DNA of 64,000 bases from Leptoclinus maculatus (GCA_032191485.1 JAVDOI010000185.1:1-64000), one strand, 5' to 3'; numbered from the stretch's first letter, positions 12,401 to 20,376 are shown. Program-made: numbers and translations. The notes: generated by a model from the sequence alone, not told the origin.

Positions 12401-14343
12401 TATCAAACCCCACTGTCCTGTTGACTGCTTTCACTGGAACTGCAGCATTTAATATATCAGGTACAACACTGCACTCTCTGCTCAAGCTACCACGAAGTCT
12501 GAAACCTCCATTTCAAGGACTTGGCAACAAACTGGATGAAGTCCGATCAGAACTTTTAAATGCTGAAATCCTCATCATTGATGAAGTGTCCATGGTGTCA
12601 AAGCCCCTGTTTGCTTATGTGGATGCGAGACTGAAACAGATCAAAGGCAGTCACAGACCCTTTGGAGGAATGTCAGTAATAGCTGTAGGAGACTTTTATC
12701 AGCTTCCACCAGTGCGACAGTCCAAGACCCTCTGTATGTATGAGCCATGTGAGATTGACCTATGGCAGGAAAACTTTCAGATGATCACTCTAACTGAGAT
12801 AATGCGTCAGAAGGATGATGTTAACTTTGCAGAGATGTTGAACCGGATCCGTGTGAAAGGAAAGTCAGATAAGTTGTCTGAAGCAGACAGAGCTTTGTTG
12901 TCACAGAGCATCACTGAACCAGCACTTTGTCCAACTGATGTCCTGCACATCTTTGCAACTAATAAACAGGTTGATTCACACAACTCAGCAACATTAGCTC
13001 TGCTCCATTCTCATATCACCAAGATCGATGCAGATGACTACAAAAAGGACCCACGAACTGGAAGAATGGCCCGACAAACCAAACCATACAAAGGAAACAG
13101 AAATGAGTTACCAGATACACTGAATGTAGCTGAAGGTGCTCGAGTCATGCTCACCAGAAACATAGACGTGTCTCAAGGATTGGTGAATGGATCGTTTGCT
13201 ACACTAGTCAGGGTAATAACCTCAGAACAAAGTGGTGTTGCACATGTCACTATGCTTGGGCTCAAGATGGATGATGAAACCGCTGGAATGAATTACCGTA
13301 ATAGAGCACCAGGCAGACCTGATGATCTAGTGTACGTAGAGAGAGCAGAGGACAATCTGAAACAGAAAGGAGTGGTACGCAGACAGTTTCCTGTTAGACT
13401 TGCCTTTGCTTGTACAATACACAAGGTTCAAGGTATGACAAGGACATCAGCTGTAGTCTCACTAAAACACATTTTTGAACCTGGCATGGCTTATGTAGCT
13501 GTCAGTAGAGTGACGTCTCTCAGTGGACTGCACATGCTGGATCTGGATGAGAGTAAGATATATGCCAACCCAGAAATCACTGGAGCCCTACAGACCATGA
13601 GACAAGTCAGATTGGACGACATGATGCCTCTTCTTCAACTCCAACAGACATCGAGCAGACATGACACTCTGACCATTGTTCACCATAACACAGAAGGTTT
13701 GCCATCTCATGTCAATGACATCAGGAGCCATCATGAACTGTGTCTTGCAGATGTTTTGTGTCTCACAGAAACTCACCTTCAAGGCTCCTTTGTTGCAGAC
13801 AGTCTCCATATAGAGGGCTACAATATGTTCAAACGCAACAGACACCTGTCCTACACAAATGTTCCAGAAATGGCCAACAGACGTGGTGGTGGAGTTGCTG
13901 TTTATGTGAAAAGCCACATTCAAGTGCGTGAAAAACAGTACATACATAATGTAAGTGATCTTGAGTTTGTGGCTCTGAAGGTTGAAGCCCCAGTGAGTGC
14001 ACTGATTGCAGCTGTATACAGACCACCAGACTACAGTGTGAGATCATTCCTGTCAAACCTGGGAAGCCTTCTGGACTCATTGGAGATCATGGACTGTCAC
14101 CCCATCATTGTCTGTGGGGATTTCAACGAGAATCTCTTATCCAACACAAGTAAGCCAATACTTGAGCTCTTTCAGTCCAGGGGATATGCACAAGTCATCA
14201 CTACTGCAACCACAGAGAAGAACACACTGCTGGACCTCATTTTCATCTCTCAGCCACAACATTGTCTCCACTCTGGTGTGATGAAAACCTATTACAGTTA
14301 TCACAACCCTGTCTACTGTGTCATGTCCTCTAACAGTCCATAA
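6499..14343 (+). CDS. Helentron (Helitron2) Rep/helicase with C76-like protease and AP-like endonuclease domains, copy 1
   Basis: An uninterrupted 2614-residue ORF; its ATG has A at -3. Domains in order: low-complexity N-terminus with SYADVVKRG motifs (about 65 and 105); a cysteine-protease-like domain (about 175-365) resembling herpesvirus tegument peptidase C76, with QQC at C184 and FFDPHSR at D310/H312; a basic region of 18-residue repeats (about 590-800); a Cys-rich segment from C852/C855; an acidic tract (about 1056-1085); a Helitron-like N domain from about 1178; the HUH motif H1396-I-H1398 and two-tyrosine motif YLTGY (Y1581, Y1585) of the rolling-circle Rep; a Pif1-like SF1 helicase with Walker A GGAGTGKS (1935-1942), Walker B LIIDE (2025-2029), VGDFYQLPP (from 2063), IHKVQG (from 2307) and AYVAVSR (from 2331); and an endonuclease/exonuclease/phosphatase domain (2391-2614) with TETH, CGDFNEN and LLDLIFIS. 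The usual terminal SDH motif reads SYH at 2600-2602. Domain order and the endonuclease fit Helentrons rather than canonical Helitrons. No frameshift or stop is present, so it may be functional. Confidence 0.96.
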   Translation: MPRKGKRSQAQKLRWQRSDEIHCATTTEEAECGGPQSSGEVKMSAASHAGSVKQGGQPDASCVPEVSYADVVKRGQHSDAACEAELSNVNQENSSGQSDGSRVPQVSYADVVKRGQHSDESCEAGPSNVKQVNHRGHSYASCVPQAFAAGPSHADYVNLGDEQHVRASRSQASVKYGRSRNQQCTCNSLTFLAVLHENENITRADLDLVLDKGNTMYRETRKRVVDHIYLTTDELPDEVPARRLTHYVDMTQLSRYGTLGEPLPGAVDSFLDLESGLSCLLSDVKYALLLMRLLCIAVFRTRSGRYGFFDPHSRTARGLPLPPGSRTPGTAVMVTFTRLSDMIDRLKKSYRMMGTQSSCNYELKPVELYNVNTVNLNDALPNTDCRPTAVTEDEPTLLDEAVDESNSPTLKTNTATDRPENILPEMSPHTTAVKQPEVLITSFQSHDAPHSESELTAEVINPVLSDPSDNIMTGESTDVTFTSSVRQQEVIFPDTQNKPEPSSEFSFLPSHDASVNESNISPSIINTVASDLSDTVLQETICRLSKFNKHQRSKMKRRLLVSGKTPQRKENQKRKEREKYASNKAYKAKKKYQASWNYRNNPEFRQMKINNTRDNVDLQQKRKEYISSHYRNDDDFRQKQKQYVVSGYKDNPDFRQKQKQYVVSGYKDNPDFRQKQKQYVVSRYKDNPDFRQKQKQYVVSRYKDNPDFRQKQKQYVVSRYKDNPDLRQKLKQQFMARYRDDTDFRLKKNQCFTARYKESVEFRQKKRSHIIQRYAHDQAFRVRHRQLMKKIMQDRHKNNPTYRSMHNVRCAMKIKRKYRRTIRQTEESDNSLIKEAISVFRSQIKAGPTYVCTVCHKASFPNQVRPCKRLNYVQNPVMVAACLTGKYVHVCDDECRDEQQCKVPDERKEEWICHTCHNHLKDGAMPTLAVANNLELADIPPELCDLNILERNLIAKCIAFDKSIPLPKGRQRSIHGNVVCVPSEVQETVEALPRLRSESQVMRVKLKRRLCYRGHQLFQTVTWSKLVQALHKLKHIHPQYQDITIRDEAELCDPTLPDDDDDDDEDETMDENDYDEADLMDIDMCEKSALCEAETEAEGEQDIDMLSCDGEQPEEQRDDAEQEGDMPNGGFALESCLQPCDVSEEILCFSEGIYSVAPAERNSPVGFFKTPKLEAMAFPVQFPTGQNTLDEMRRIKVTPSSYFKARLFCTDDRFARDTNYLFFAQFVTEIHLATSSMTIQLRKGKPLTRDGRRITSGMLQNKREVERLVRNKDAVRFMQPLRGTPAYWEKTTRDLFAMIRQLGTPTFFCTFSAAEMRWPEVIEAIKGQQGEEVNVEGLDWSAKCDILRSNPVTTMRMFDKRVEALFRDLLLSPAQPLGKVVDYFYRVEFQHRGSPHIHCLIWVEGAPVFEKDDDQIVSDFVSKYITAQLPDPHSQPELYKKVTEVQIHSKNHSRTCFRSPSSGCRFGFPKPPARNTIITRPGENVDPLQVQMAKSKLQPLNLLLNEPETASLSLQQLLARCDLTLHEYQRCLNMINKSSAVILKREPKDCWVNGYNPHLLEAWDANIDVSYILNAYSCIMYLTGYITKKESGLSEYLKTVIENSTRDNVNECDEMREIMQAYSKKREVSAQECVTRACGIKMKKCSRGVIFIPTDDNALKMSRPMSYLENTTSESVNVWMTSLTDKYKARPETPEFEEMCLADFAATCRIVYGQQTKGKDVLPLLNEMGFVQKRKNDKPAIIRFYRCSQEKYPEKFYGTLVKLYLPHRSDQELKRPYFPTYESFYNSCLVQLRGSDHPEYVKHIVKRNRDKYEKNTEEIENAVEEFEQNRGVIDEWCNLAPESEVVRLECIEELEAREPDHENVQENVPEYSNQDNAVTEVRAVREPPVLDPTLLRQMYQNLNQKQACVFYAVRDWCIKRVCGLNSEQFFYYINGGAGTGKSHLIKCIYSEASKILCKLPRHSEEADISNPTVLLTAFTGTAAFNISGTTLHSLLKLPRSLKPPFQGLGNKLDEVRSELLNAEILIIDEVSMVSKPLFAYVDARLKQIKGSHRPFGGMSVIAVGDFYQLPPVRQSKTLCMYEPCEIDLWQENFQMITLTEIMRQKDDVNFAEMLNRIRVKGKSDKLSEADRALLSQSITEPALCPTDVLHIFATNKQVDSHNSATLALLHSHITKIDADDYKKDPRTGRMARQTKPYKGNRNELPDTLNVAEGARVMLTRNIDVSQGLVNGSFATLVRVITSEQSGVAHVTMLGLKMDDETAGMNYRNRAPGRPDDLVYVERAEDNLKQKGVVRRQFPVRLAFACTIHKVQGMTRTSAVVSLKHIFEPGMAYVAVSRVTSLSGLHMLDLDESKIYANPEITGALQTMRQVRLDDMMPLLQLQQTSSRHDTLTIVHHNTEGLPSHVNDIRSHHELCLADVLCLTETHLQGSFVADSLHIEGYNMFKRNRHLSYTNVPEMANRRGGGVAVYVKSHIQVREKQYIHNVSDLEFVALKVEAPVSALIAAVYRPPDYSVRSFLSNLGSLLDSLEIMDCHPIIVCGDFNENLLSNTSKPILELFQSRGYAQVITTATTEKNTLLDLIFISQPQHCLHSGVMKTYYSYHNPVYCVMSSNSP
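8290..8850 (+). repeat. 54-bp in-frame tandem repeat encoding basic 18-residue units, copy 1
   Basis: The core unit reads YKDNPDFRQKQKQYVVS plus one residue that is Gly or Arg. In copy 1 five central units carry G,G,R,R,R at that site. More diverged units flank them (YRNNPEFRQ before; YRDDTDFRLKK, YKESVEFRQKK and YAHDQAFRVRH after). The repeat is strongly basic and may contact nucleic acid (inference). Copy 2 has the same number of core units but with G,G,G,R,R. Confidence 0.9.
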
Positions 14344-14847
14344 AGGTATCAGCTGAGTTTTAAAGATCAAGACAAATGCAAAGTACCTGTAACTAAACTT
14401 AAACTAATATTTTCGGTGCAGAGATTAAGAAAATAGTTTATTATAATGTAGTGTATAAATAATACAGCATAACAGTGTGTTGATAAAACATAACTCAATG
14501 AAGTATAGACTAATCGAGATGAACCAAAGTTAGTGATATATGTATTAATGACACATTCTGATTACAAAATGATTCAAAGATACAATGATAAATTCAAAAA
14601 GAGTATATTGTGATGACTGTTTACTGAGGATGATGTATAGAATATAACAGACTTGCAGAGATTTAATTTATCAAGAGTAATGTTCACGTAAAGGAAACCT
14701 AATTATGCGGTCACAAGACATGTTGGACTTTATTTAGTAAGTTGAATGGAATTTTGTTTGGTAATCATCTTTTCACAGTATTGGACAATATTATGGTTAA
14801 TATTCTTTCCAGGTAACCATATTGTTTTAAGCTATATTTCCAACACA
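14344..14847 (+). other. AT-rich 3' flank of the Rep/helicase gene
   Basis: About 0.5 kb between the stop codon and the first hairpin. I see no ORF of substance and no clear terminator or canonical AATAAA. The copy 2 equivalent is 49538-50041. Confidence 0.5.
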
Positions 14848-14909
14848 TTTTGGCCTGTGCATTTATCAGGGTGGGTTAGGGTTAGGGTTGATAAATGCAC
14901 AGGCCAAAA
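14848..14909. other. Perfect 21-bp hairpin with G-quadruplex/telomere-like loop, copy 1
   Basis: The left arm 14848-14868 (TTTTGGCCTGTGC...) and right arm 14889-14909 (...GCACAGGCCAAAA) are perfect reverse complements. The 20-base loop is GGGTGGGTTAGGGTTAGGGT, which has four GGG runs and vertebrate telomere-like TTAGGG units. The structure could act in DNA (rolling-circle termination, replication pausing) or in the transcript. It is preserved exactly in copy 2. Confidence 0.93.
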
Positions 14910-14916
14910 CTCTTTC

Positions 14917-14948
14917 AGCAGCTGTATACAACATTGTACACAGCTGCT
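14917..14948. other. 15-bp inverted repeat hairpin, copy 1
   Basis: Left arm AGCAGCTGTATACAA and right arm TTGTACACAGCTGCT pair with one mismatch around a 2-base loop, 7 bp after the previous hairpin. Confidence 0.88.
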
Positions 14949-14976
14949 AACATTTAGCGTAGCAAACATACATCAC

Positions 14977-15008
14977 AAAGTATGTGTTCTAGATGTAACA
15001 CATACTTT
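14977..15008. other. 12-bp inverted repeat hairpin, copy 1
   Basis: AAAGTATGTGTT (14977-14988) pairs perfectly with AACACATACTTT (14997-15008) around an 8-base loop. It is the third hairpin in a row in this 3' flank. Confidence 0.88.
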
Positions 15009-15120
15009 CTGGTGTACCTACCAGCTGAAACCCCACATTTCGATCCCAATCAATTTCACACTCTAGCAGGGCGGGTGGACTTGCTAGAGACTGTTACTCA
15101 TTTAGGTTTTCTTTCCCCTG

Positions 15121-15593
15121 GACCGGAGACACAGTTCTCCTGTGTCCTCTGTAATGCTAAGTTTCCTTTCTGATGGACCGGAGACACAGTTCTCCTGTGT
15201 CCTCTGTAATGCTAAGATTCCTTTCTGATGGACTGGAGACACAGTTCTCCTGTGTCCTCTGTAATGCTAAGATTCCTTTCTGATGGACCGGAGACACAGT
15301 TCTCCTGTGTCCTCTGTAATGCTAAGTTTCCTTTCTGATGGACCGGAGACACAGTTCTCCCGTGTCCTCTGTAATGCTAAGTTTCCTTTCTGATGGACCG
15401 GAGACACAGTTCTCCTGTGTCCTCTGTAATGCTAAGTTTCCTTTCTGATGGACAGAAGACACAGTTCTCCCGTGTCCTCTGTAATGCTAAGATTCCTTTC
15501 TGATGGACTGGAGACACAGTTCTCCTGTGTCCTCTGTAATGCTAAGTTTCCTTTCTGATGGACCGGAGACACAGTTCTCCTGTGTCCTCTGTA
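15121..15593. repeat. 55-bp minisatellite, about 9 units, copy 1
   Basis: Units start at 15121, 15176, 15231 and every 55 bp to 15561; the last is partial. Each begins GACCGGAGACACAG with few variants (GACTGG, GACAGAAG; GTTTCC or GATTCC). Each contains the short inverted repeat GACACAG/CTGTGTC around TTCTC. The units abut with no spacers. Copy 2 has six units. Confidence 0.95.
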
Positions 15594-15990
15594 AGGACAC
15601 CTGCCAGCCTTGGCCTCACCTCCTTCAGCACTGTCAGGATCAGCTCACAGCAACCAAGATATGCTGCAAAAGACCAGAGACTGCAGCACTAACTGAACTG
15701 TCAATCAACGGAGGACTTATCACTGTTGGATCACATAGATACACATTTTACTTCCTGCTTGTCCCAGTCAGTCTTCCAAGCAGAGAATGAGAAAACACCT
15801 GCCTGCCTTTGCCTCACCTTCTGTCTGGCTCTGAGATACTGGATCAGCTCATAACAACCAAGACATCATGTCACCACAGACCAGATGCTGCAGCACCATC
15901 TCAACTGTTCATCAACAGTGGACCCACCACTGCTGGACCACAGAGACACGTGTTCTCCCTGCCAGTGTCGAGGTTTCTTCACAACAGAGC
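15594..15990. repeat. Degenerate ~200-bp tandem duplication, copy 1
   Basis: Two diverged repeats, about 15594-15790 and 15791-15990, share CACCTGCC, the GGATCAGCTCA block, AACCAAGA and GCTGCAGCAC at matching positions. No stable reading frame is shared, so this looks noncoding. A GTATAG donor-like site follows at 15994. Confidence 0.65.
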
Positions 15991-18639
15991 ATAAGGTATA
16001 GTTTTCATATGTTACAATGTTTTGCTTTAATTGTGTGTTCATTCATTTATTCCCTTTGTATTAATGCAACAGTTTAAATGACACTGATGTTACAGCTAGT
16101 ATAACATTGTAATTTATATAAACTTCTTCCTTCAGGTCTTCCTCCTCTGTGATCCCTCCACTTCACAGTGAAGACACTCAGGACTGCACAAAGAGCTAAA
16201 CATATAGAAGAAGCTGAACATCATGCAGCCTTCCTAAACTTCTCTGTGTGAAATGGCACTGGACATACATGTTGTCCTGCCCTGCAGCAGAATTCAAGGT
16301 ATTTGATTATTGTGAATTATGTAACATGTCTTCAGTTTATTACAATAACTTTGTTTTCTCTTTTCAGGACCAGCTCCGTCCTCCTTCCTCAACATCACCA
16401 TCTGTGCATCCATTGCTGTGCACAGTTCAGTTCAGTAGAGACTAACTACAGTTGATCTTTAAGCAAGTGATCAGGTGTACGGCTGCAGGGAACCAAACTG
16501 CTGCAGATCCATCATCAGTCAGTCATCACTGTCACAGTGACACTTCCTCCTTTGTCCAGCATCAAGCTCCTCCCTAAACAAGCTGTACAGGTAACAGTTT
16601 GTGTTACTTCCATAGTACAATATCTCTCTTTGACCACAACAAAGAGAGTGCTTCTACAGCCACTGGACAGGTCAAAGGTCATAATGTTTCAGCTCTTTCT
16701 ATTATCACACTGACACTGAGCTCTGTTCACAGTTTGGTTTGTGTTAAGAACAGACAGATTCAACAAACAGCAACATACACTACTGACACATGGACAGAAT
16801 GACTGTCTCTCAAAACAACAGGACACCTGTTTATTTTGTTTGTTTCATCTCTACCTTATTTGGTCCAACAATGTATGTTTATTTAATGTTTCATCACAAT
16901 TTATATCTTTTACATTATTTTATTGTATTTATTTATTCATGTCATCCTTCCCTTTTCCTATTAATCAGTTTTCTAACAGATATATGAAAGATTAAGGATG
17001 AAAATGTGTCAGTTAGTTCAATTGCTACATGCATATGAACTAATTAACCTGGAGGAAAGGACACATCTTTATCCTAATGTCATGAGTCATCAGTATGGGG
17101 TTTCAGCTGGTAGGTATAATCAAGGTTTTTCACATGTGTATACCTAGCCTGAGGGTAATCTAAACCCTATTGAAAATACATATATGTAAGCCCAGTGTTA
17201 AAATGTCAGACTGTGGAATCCAAGCTGAAGGTATTGTCTTCAGAATGTCTAAAACACATGCCGTGGTTCAAAGAGTCTTGTCAAAAGATTTAATTGGAAA
17301 ACAAATCTTCCCAAGCTCGTCTTCTAACCTTGAGTCAAACTAGTGACTCTAACCAAATGTTCCTTACAAGTAAGGAAAACCCAGCATAAACTGAGCTTAA
17401 TGTTGAGATCATTTAAATGTCAATGTTGACAAGACTGGCAGTCCAGGGCTACTGGAAGTCTTGAACTACTGGGAGTATTAAGCTAGGTCTAAGCACGATG
17501 TGAAAAGCCTTTCATTGTAGGAAATGAACGAAATTGTGATATATTTGTTTATCAATATCAAACAAAGGGCCCAATGTACAGAAAGCTCTGTGTTGACAAA
17601 TGTGTCCCTCTTGCTATGATGGTTTTTTTAGGCATGAAATATGTAAAATTGTGTCATTTACCAACGAGAACGATGTATCCCTTTCCTATTTATCCATGAA
17701 TCTTTACTAAAGGTCATGATCAACACAACAGTTATTGTGTAATGTGCTTATCATAAAACAAAAAAGATATAAGATGGGTCAAAGAAGGTTGTGTGGACAG
17801 ATTTCAGTGACCCAAAAATGCATATTTTGAACAAACAGCACACACCTCCAACTACTGATAGTGACAATATAATCTTGTGCCATGCCTGCCTTATGAATCT
17901 ATTTGAAAACAATTACTGTTAAGGCATTATGGATTGTATTTAATTTCCATGGGGATAGTAAATGTTGGGTTCACTTCTGTCTTAAAACTCATTTGTTTTA
18001 GTTTTTTTCAGTCAAATTAGATTGAGAGGGTTTTGAAAAATCTCTGCTCTTTCTACATGCATTTGTCAGTGCATTGACCACCAAAGTGTAGACAAAAGGC
18101 CCTTTAAGTTTCCTTCTGGTTGGCCAAAGTGCCTCTATGTTGTGAGATCTTTCGGGAAAACCGTAAGGCTTTTTGCAGAGTTTTTTTTTTTCAATTTAAA
18201 GTTTTAATTCACTTCAGTTCACTTCAATTATGATCAATTAATTTAAATTTGATTTATTTCAGATTATTGCAGTTCAATAAAGAAGTCATCCTTACTTGGA
18301 CAATTAAATATGCAAAGACAAGATTTTTTGACATTGCCAGTAAGACAATCTTTCCATTTCACAATAGATATGCATACAGAACATAACACCAACTGTTTAT
18401 TCACGTCTTTATATTTACAATTTATTTCTCTTTGAAATATAGTGATTTCTATTCATGTATGATCAATGTATTAGGCTTGTCTGTTTGTCTTGATATGATT
18501 TCTTGTAATTTATTGCTGCTGATACTAATTACTGTGTAAATGACTTCAAAATTATTAATTCACAAAATGGTAATCTAAATGTAAACAAATAAAAGATATT
18601 TGTAATGATGTCACTGTCTGCTTTATACTTGCAATAACA
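15991..18639. other. Unassigned AT-rich region between Rep/helicase 3' flank and (ACT)n tract
   Basis: No ORF worth calling. Splice-like pairs occur (GTATTTG after 16289 with TTTTCAGGACC near 16370; CTTCAGGTC near 16133), so a spliced 3' UTR or noncoding transcript is possible but unsupported. Poly(A)-signal-like AATAAA sites are seen near 18276 and at 18588-18593. The copy 2 equivalent is 51020-53668. Confidence 0.4.
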
Positions 18640-19050
18640 TTGAGACAACTACTACTTTTGCGACTACACCTGCTTCTGCTGCTACTACTAATGAACTACT
18701 ACTGTTACTACTGCAACTCCAGCAACTACTACTATGATCACTACTACTGCTATTACTACTATTACTCCTACAAATAGTTCTATTACTTCTACTATTTCTA
18801 CTGCTATTACTACTATTACTACTACTCCTAAGGGGCCGTCCAGAGTTTTCTCATGTACGACTTTAAAGTTTCGTAAAAATGTCGATATTTTTCGGTGAAC
18901 GGAACTTGCATTTTTTAATGCCTGGAAAAGTAGTACTCTTTGTACTACTGTGAAAATGTTGATAACTTTGGATGACCCCTAATAGTTATACTACTTCTAC
19001 TACTATTATTACTACTACAACTGCTACTACTACTTTTACTACTATTACTT
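18640..19050. repeat. Degenerate (ACT)n trinucleotide tract, copy 1
   Basis: Imperfect ACT/TAC repeats on both sides of a small MITE (18832-18979). Similar tracts recur at about 23650-24060 and 26720-26870. Long frames through these tracts are artefacts of the repeat. Confidence 0.9.
18832..18979. mobile_element. 148-bp MITE with TAA target duplication, copy 1
   Basis: A unique segment sits inside the ACT tract. Its ends are imperfect inverted repeats: GGGGCCGTCCAGAGTTTTC against the reverse complement GGGGTCATCCAAAGTTATC, 14 of 19 matching. TAA flanks both sides (18829-18831, 18980-18982). TAA duplications and G-rich ends fit a PIF/Harbinger-type MITE, but the family is inferred. It holds an internal palindrome, GTAGTAC..GTACTAC. 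Confidence 0.6.
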
Positions 19051-19228
19051 TGACGATAAAATCGTTTAGCTTCAAGCTTTTCCTGCATTGTAATTCAGCT
19101 CTTAGCTTCTTTCTTCTAAGGGTTTTCAGCAGTACAGTTTAATGCTTTCGGGCTTCAACATTTTTCAGACAGGTAGTCTCCCATTTCTGTATTTTCAGCA
19201 ATTTTTTTGCAATTTATTTCAGCTTTCA

Positions 19229-19267
19229 GCATTCCAACGCATTTTCAGCAGGAAATGCATTTTCTAG
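19229..19267 (+). mobile_element. Helitron-like 3' terminus after the Rep/helicase unit, copy 1
   Basis: In order: GCATTCCAAC (19229-19238), a 6-bp stem GCATTT/AAATGC with 8-base loop (19239-19258), then ATTTTCTAG ending at 19267. A hairpin about 10 nt before a CTAG end is the Helitron 3' signature, and the subterminal GCATTCCAAC is complementary to GTTGGAATGC in the 48-bp segments taken as 5' ends. The same terminus recurs at 21556, 24443, 54296, 58280, 60796 and 62035, each time with changed sequence after CTAG. Assigning this end to the large autonomous element is inference. Confidence 0.65.
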
Positions 19268-19271
19268 TAAT

Positions 19272-19327
19272 TCAGTGTGGCTTTGTGGCACAAAGGCAGT
19301 AAAACTGCCTGTGCCAAAGCACACTGA
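19272..19327. other. Long imperfect hairpin unique to copy 1
   Basis: The left arm 19272-19299 (TCAGTGTGGCTTTG...) pairs with 19305-19327 (...CAAAGCACACTGA) across a TAAAA loop with three single-base bulges. It lies directly after the CTAG terminus and before a 48-bp 5'-end segment. Copy 2 lacks this hairpin and the 48-bp segment at the equivalent site near 54296. Confidence 0.85.
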
Positions 19328-19347
19328 CTGTAATCCTGCGGGACTAA

Positions 19348-19395
19348 TTGTTGGAATGCTTTTAAGCATTCCAAGTATTGTTCTTCAAATCTTTA
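19348..19395 (+). repeat. 48-bp Helitron-like 5'-end segment, single copy
   Basis: It contains the palindrome TTGGAATGCTTTTAAGCATTCCAA. Followed by AGTATTGTTCTTC, it is joined to the satellite unit at 19396. Elsewhere the segment is tandemly repeated two or three times right after CTAG. Confidence 0.8.
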
Positions 19396-20345
19396 TTCCT
19401 CTTTTTATTATATTTCTTCTGTACGTATTTTGCAACGCTTCTCCTTCCACAATTTTTAAGCTACAGAAACCGTTCAACTATCAAAATGTTCAGCTCTTTC
19501 AGCTCATGTGTGCTATGTATCTTCATATTTCTAATCTTTAAACTTTTTGAATTATTACGTTTTGGAAATTTTTATTTTGAATGGGTTTCTATGGAGAAAA
19601 TGTTCAAATCCTCTTAAACTTTTTAAACTTTCAAATCCTTCAACTTCCTCATACTTTCAGCTACAGAAACCATTTCAACTTTCAAATGTTGAGAAAATCC
19701 TTAAATATTGCTGAATGATTCAGCTTGTTGATATCTTTTATACTTTTTGAAATGTAGCATTTTTACTTTTATGATTTTTCAGTCCTTTTCTGACTTTATA
19801 ATGGGTGTGTATTGCGCTGCTTAGAGTGTGTGATGTCAGCGCTAGAGTGAAGAGCAGTTTAAGATTCTTATGAAAAAAAGATTTGTCTTTTGCCACTGTC
19901 TCCACAATTTTCACTCTTCATGCATAATTTATGGATGGAAAAGTAGCTAATCGTGTCCTTGTCGTAAAAAACTGACTGTGGAATCCCACAGATTTACACA
20001 TTTGGCTCAGGGAGCCTTAGAGCGACATGAACTCCAACCAACTGCTCCATTAGACTCCATGTTAAATCTGACCACTAATTCCTCAAAGAAAGCAGACGGT
20101 ACCAGTTTTGTATCTTGCGCTGTAGCTCACATTTTTAACACCACAAACATAAAAATCACTTTACCGCGTTTGGCAGAGTCTTATCTCTCTCACGGTATCC
20201 ATATTTTATTGATTAGTCTCATGGTTTTGGTATGAAGGGCATATGTTTGACAGGTAGTTTTGTTGAAAATCACTGTTCACTCTAATCTCTCACACAGGTG
20301 TTCATATGAGCTCATTAGTGTTGATAAACACACAGAGGCACTGAG

Positions 20346-20376
<31 letters not shown>

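Noticed and set aside
14869..14888. Interstitial telomere or chromosome end
   Set aside because: Only two full TTAGGG units occur, confined to a hairpin loop with unique sequence on both sides.
15121..15593. CRISPR-like direct repeat array
   Set aside because: The 55-bp units abut without spacers and the genome is eukaryotic; this is a minisatellite.
19978..20235. 85-codon ORF starting MESHRFTHLAQ, recurring at 54876 and 58960
   Set aside because: It lies in a conserved satellite block. Other copies (22270, 25020, 62710) lack the start codon or change freely, so conservation reflects recent repeat amplification.
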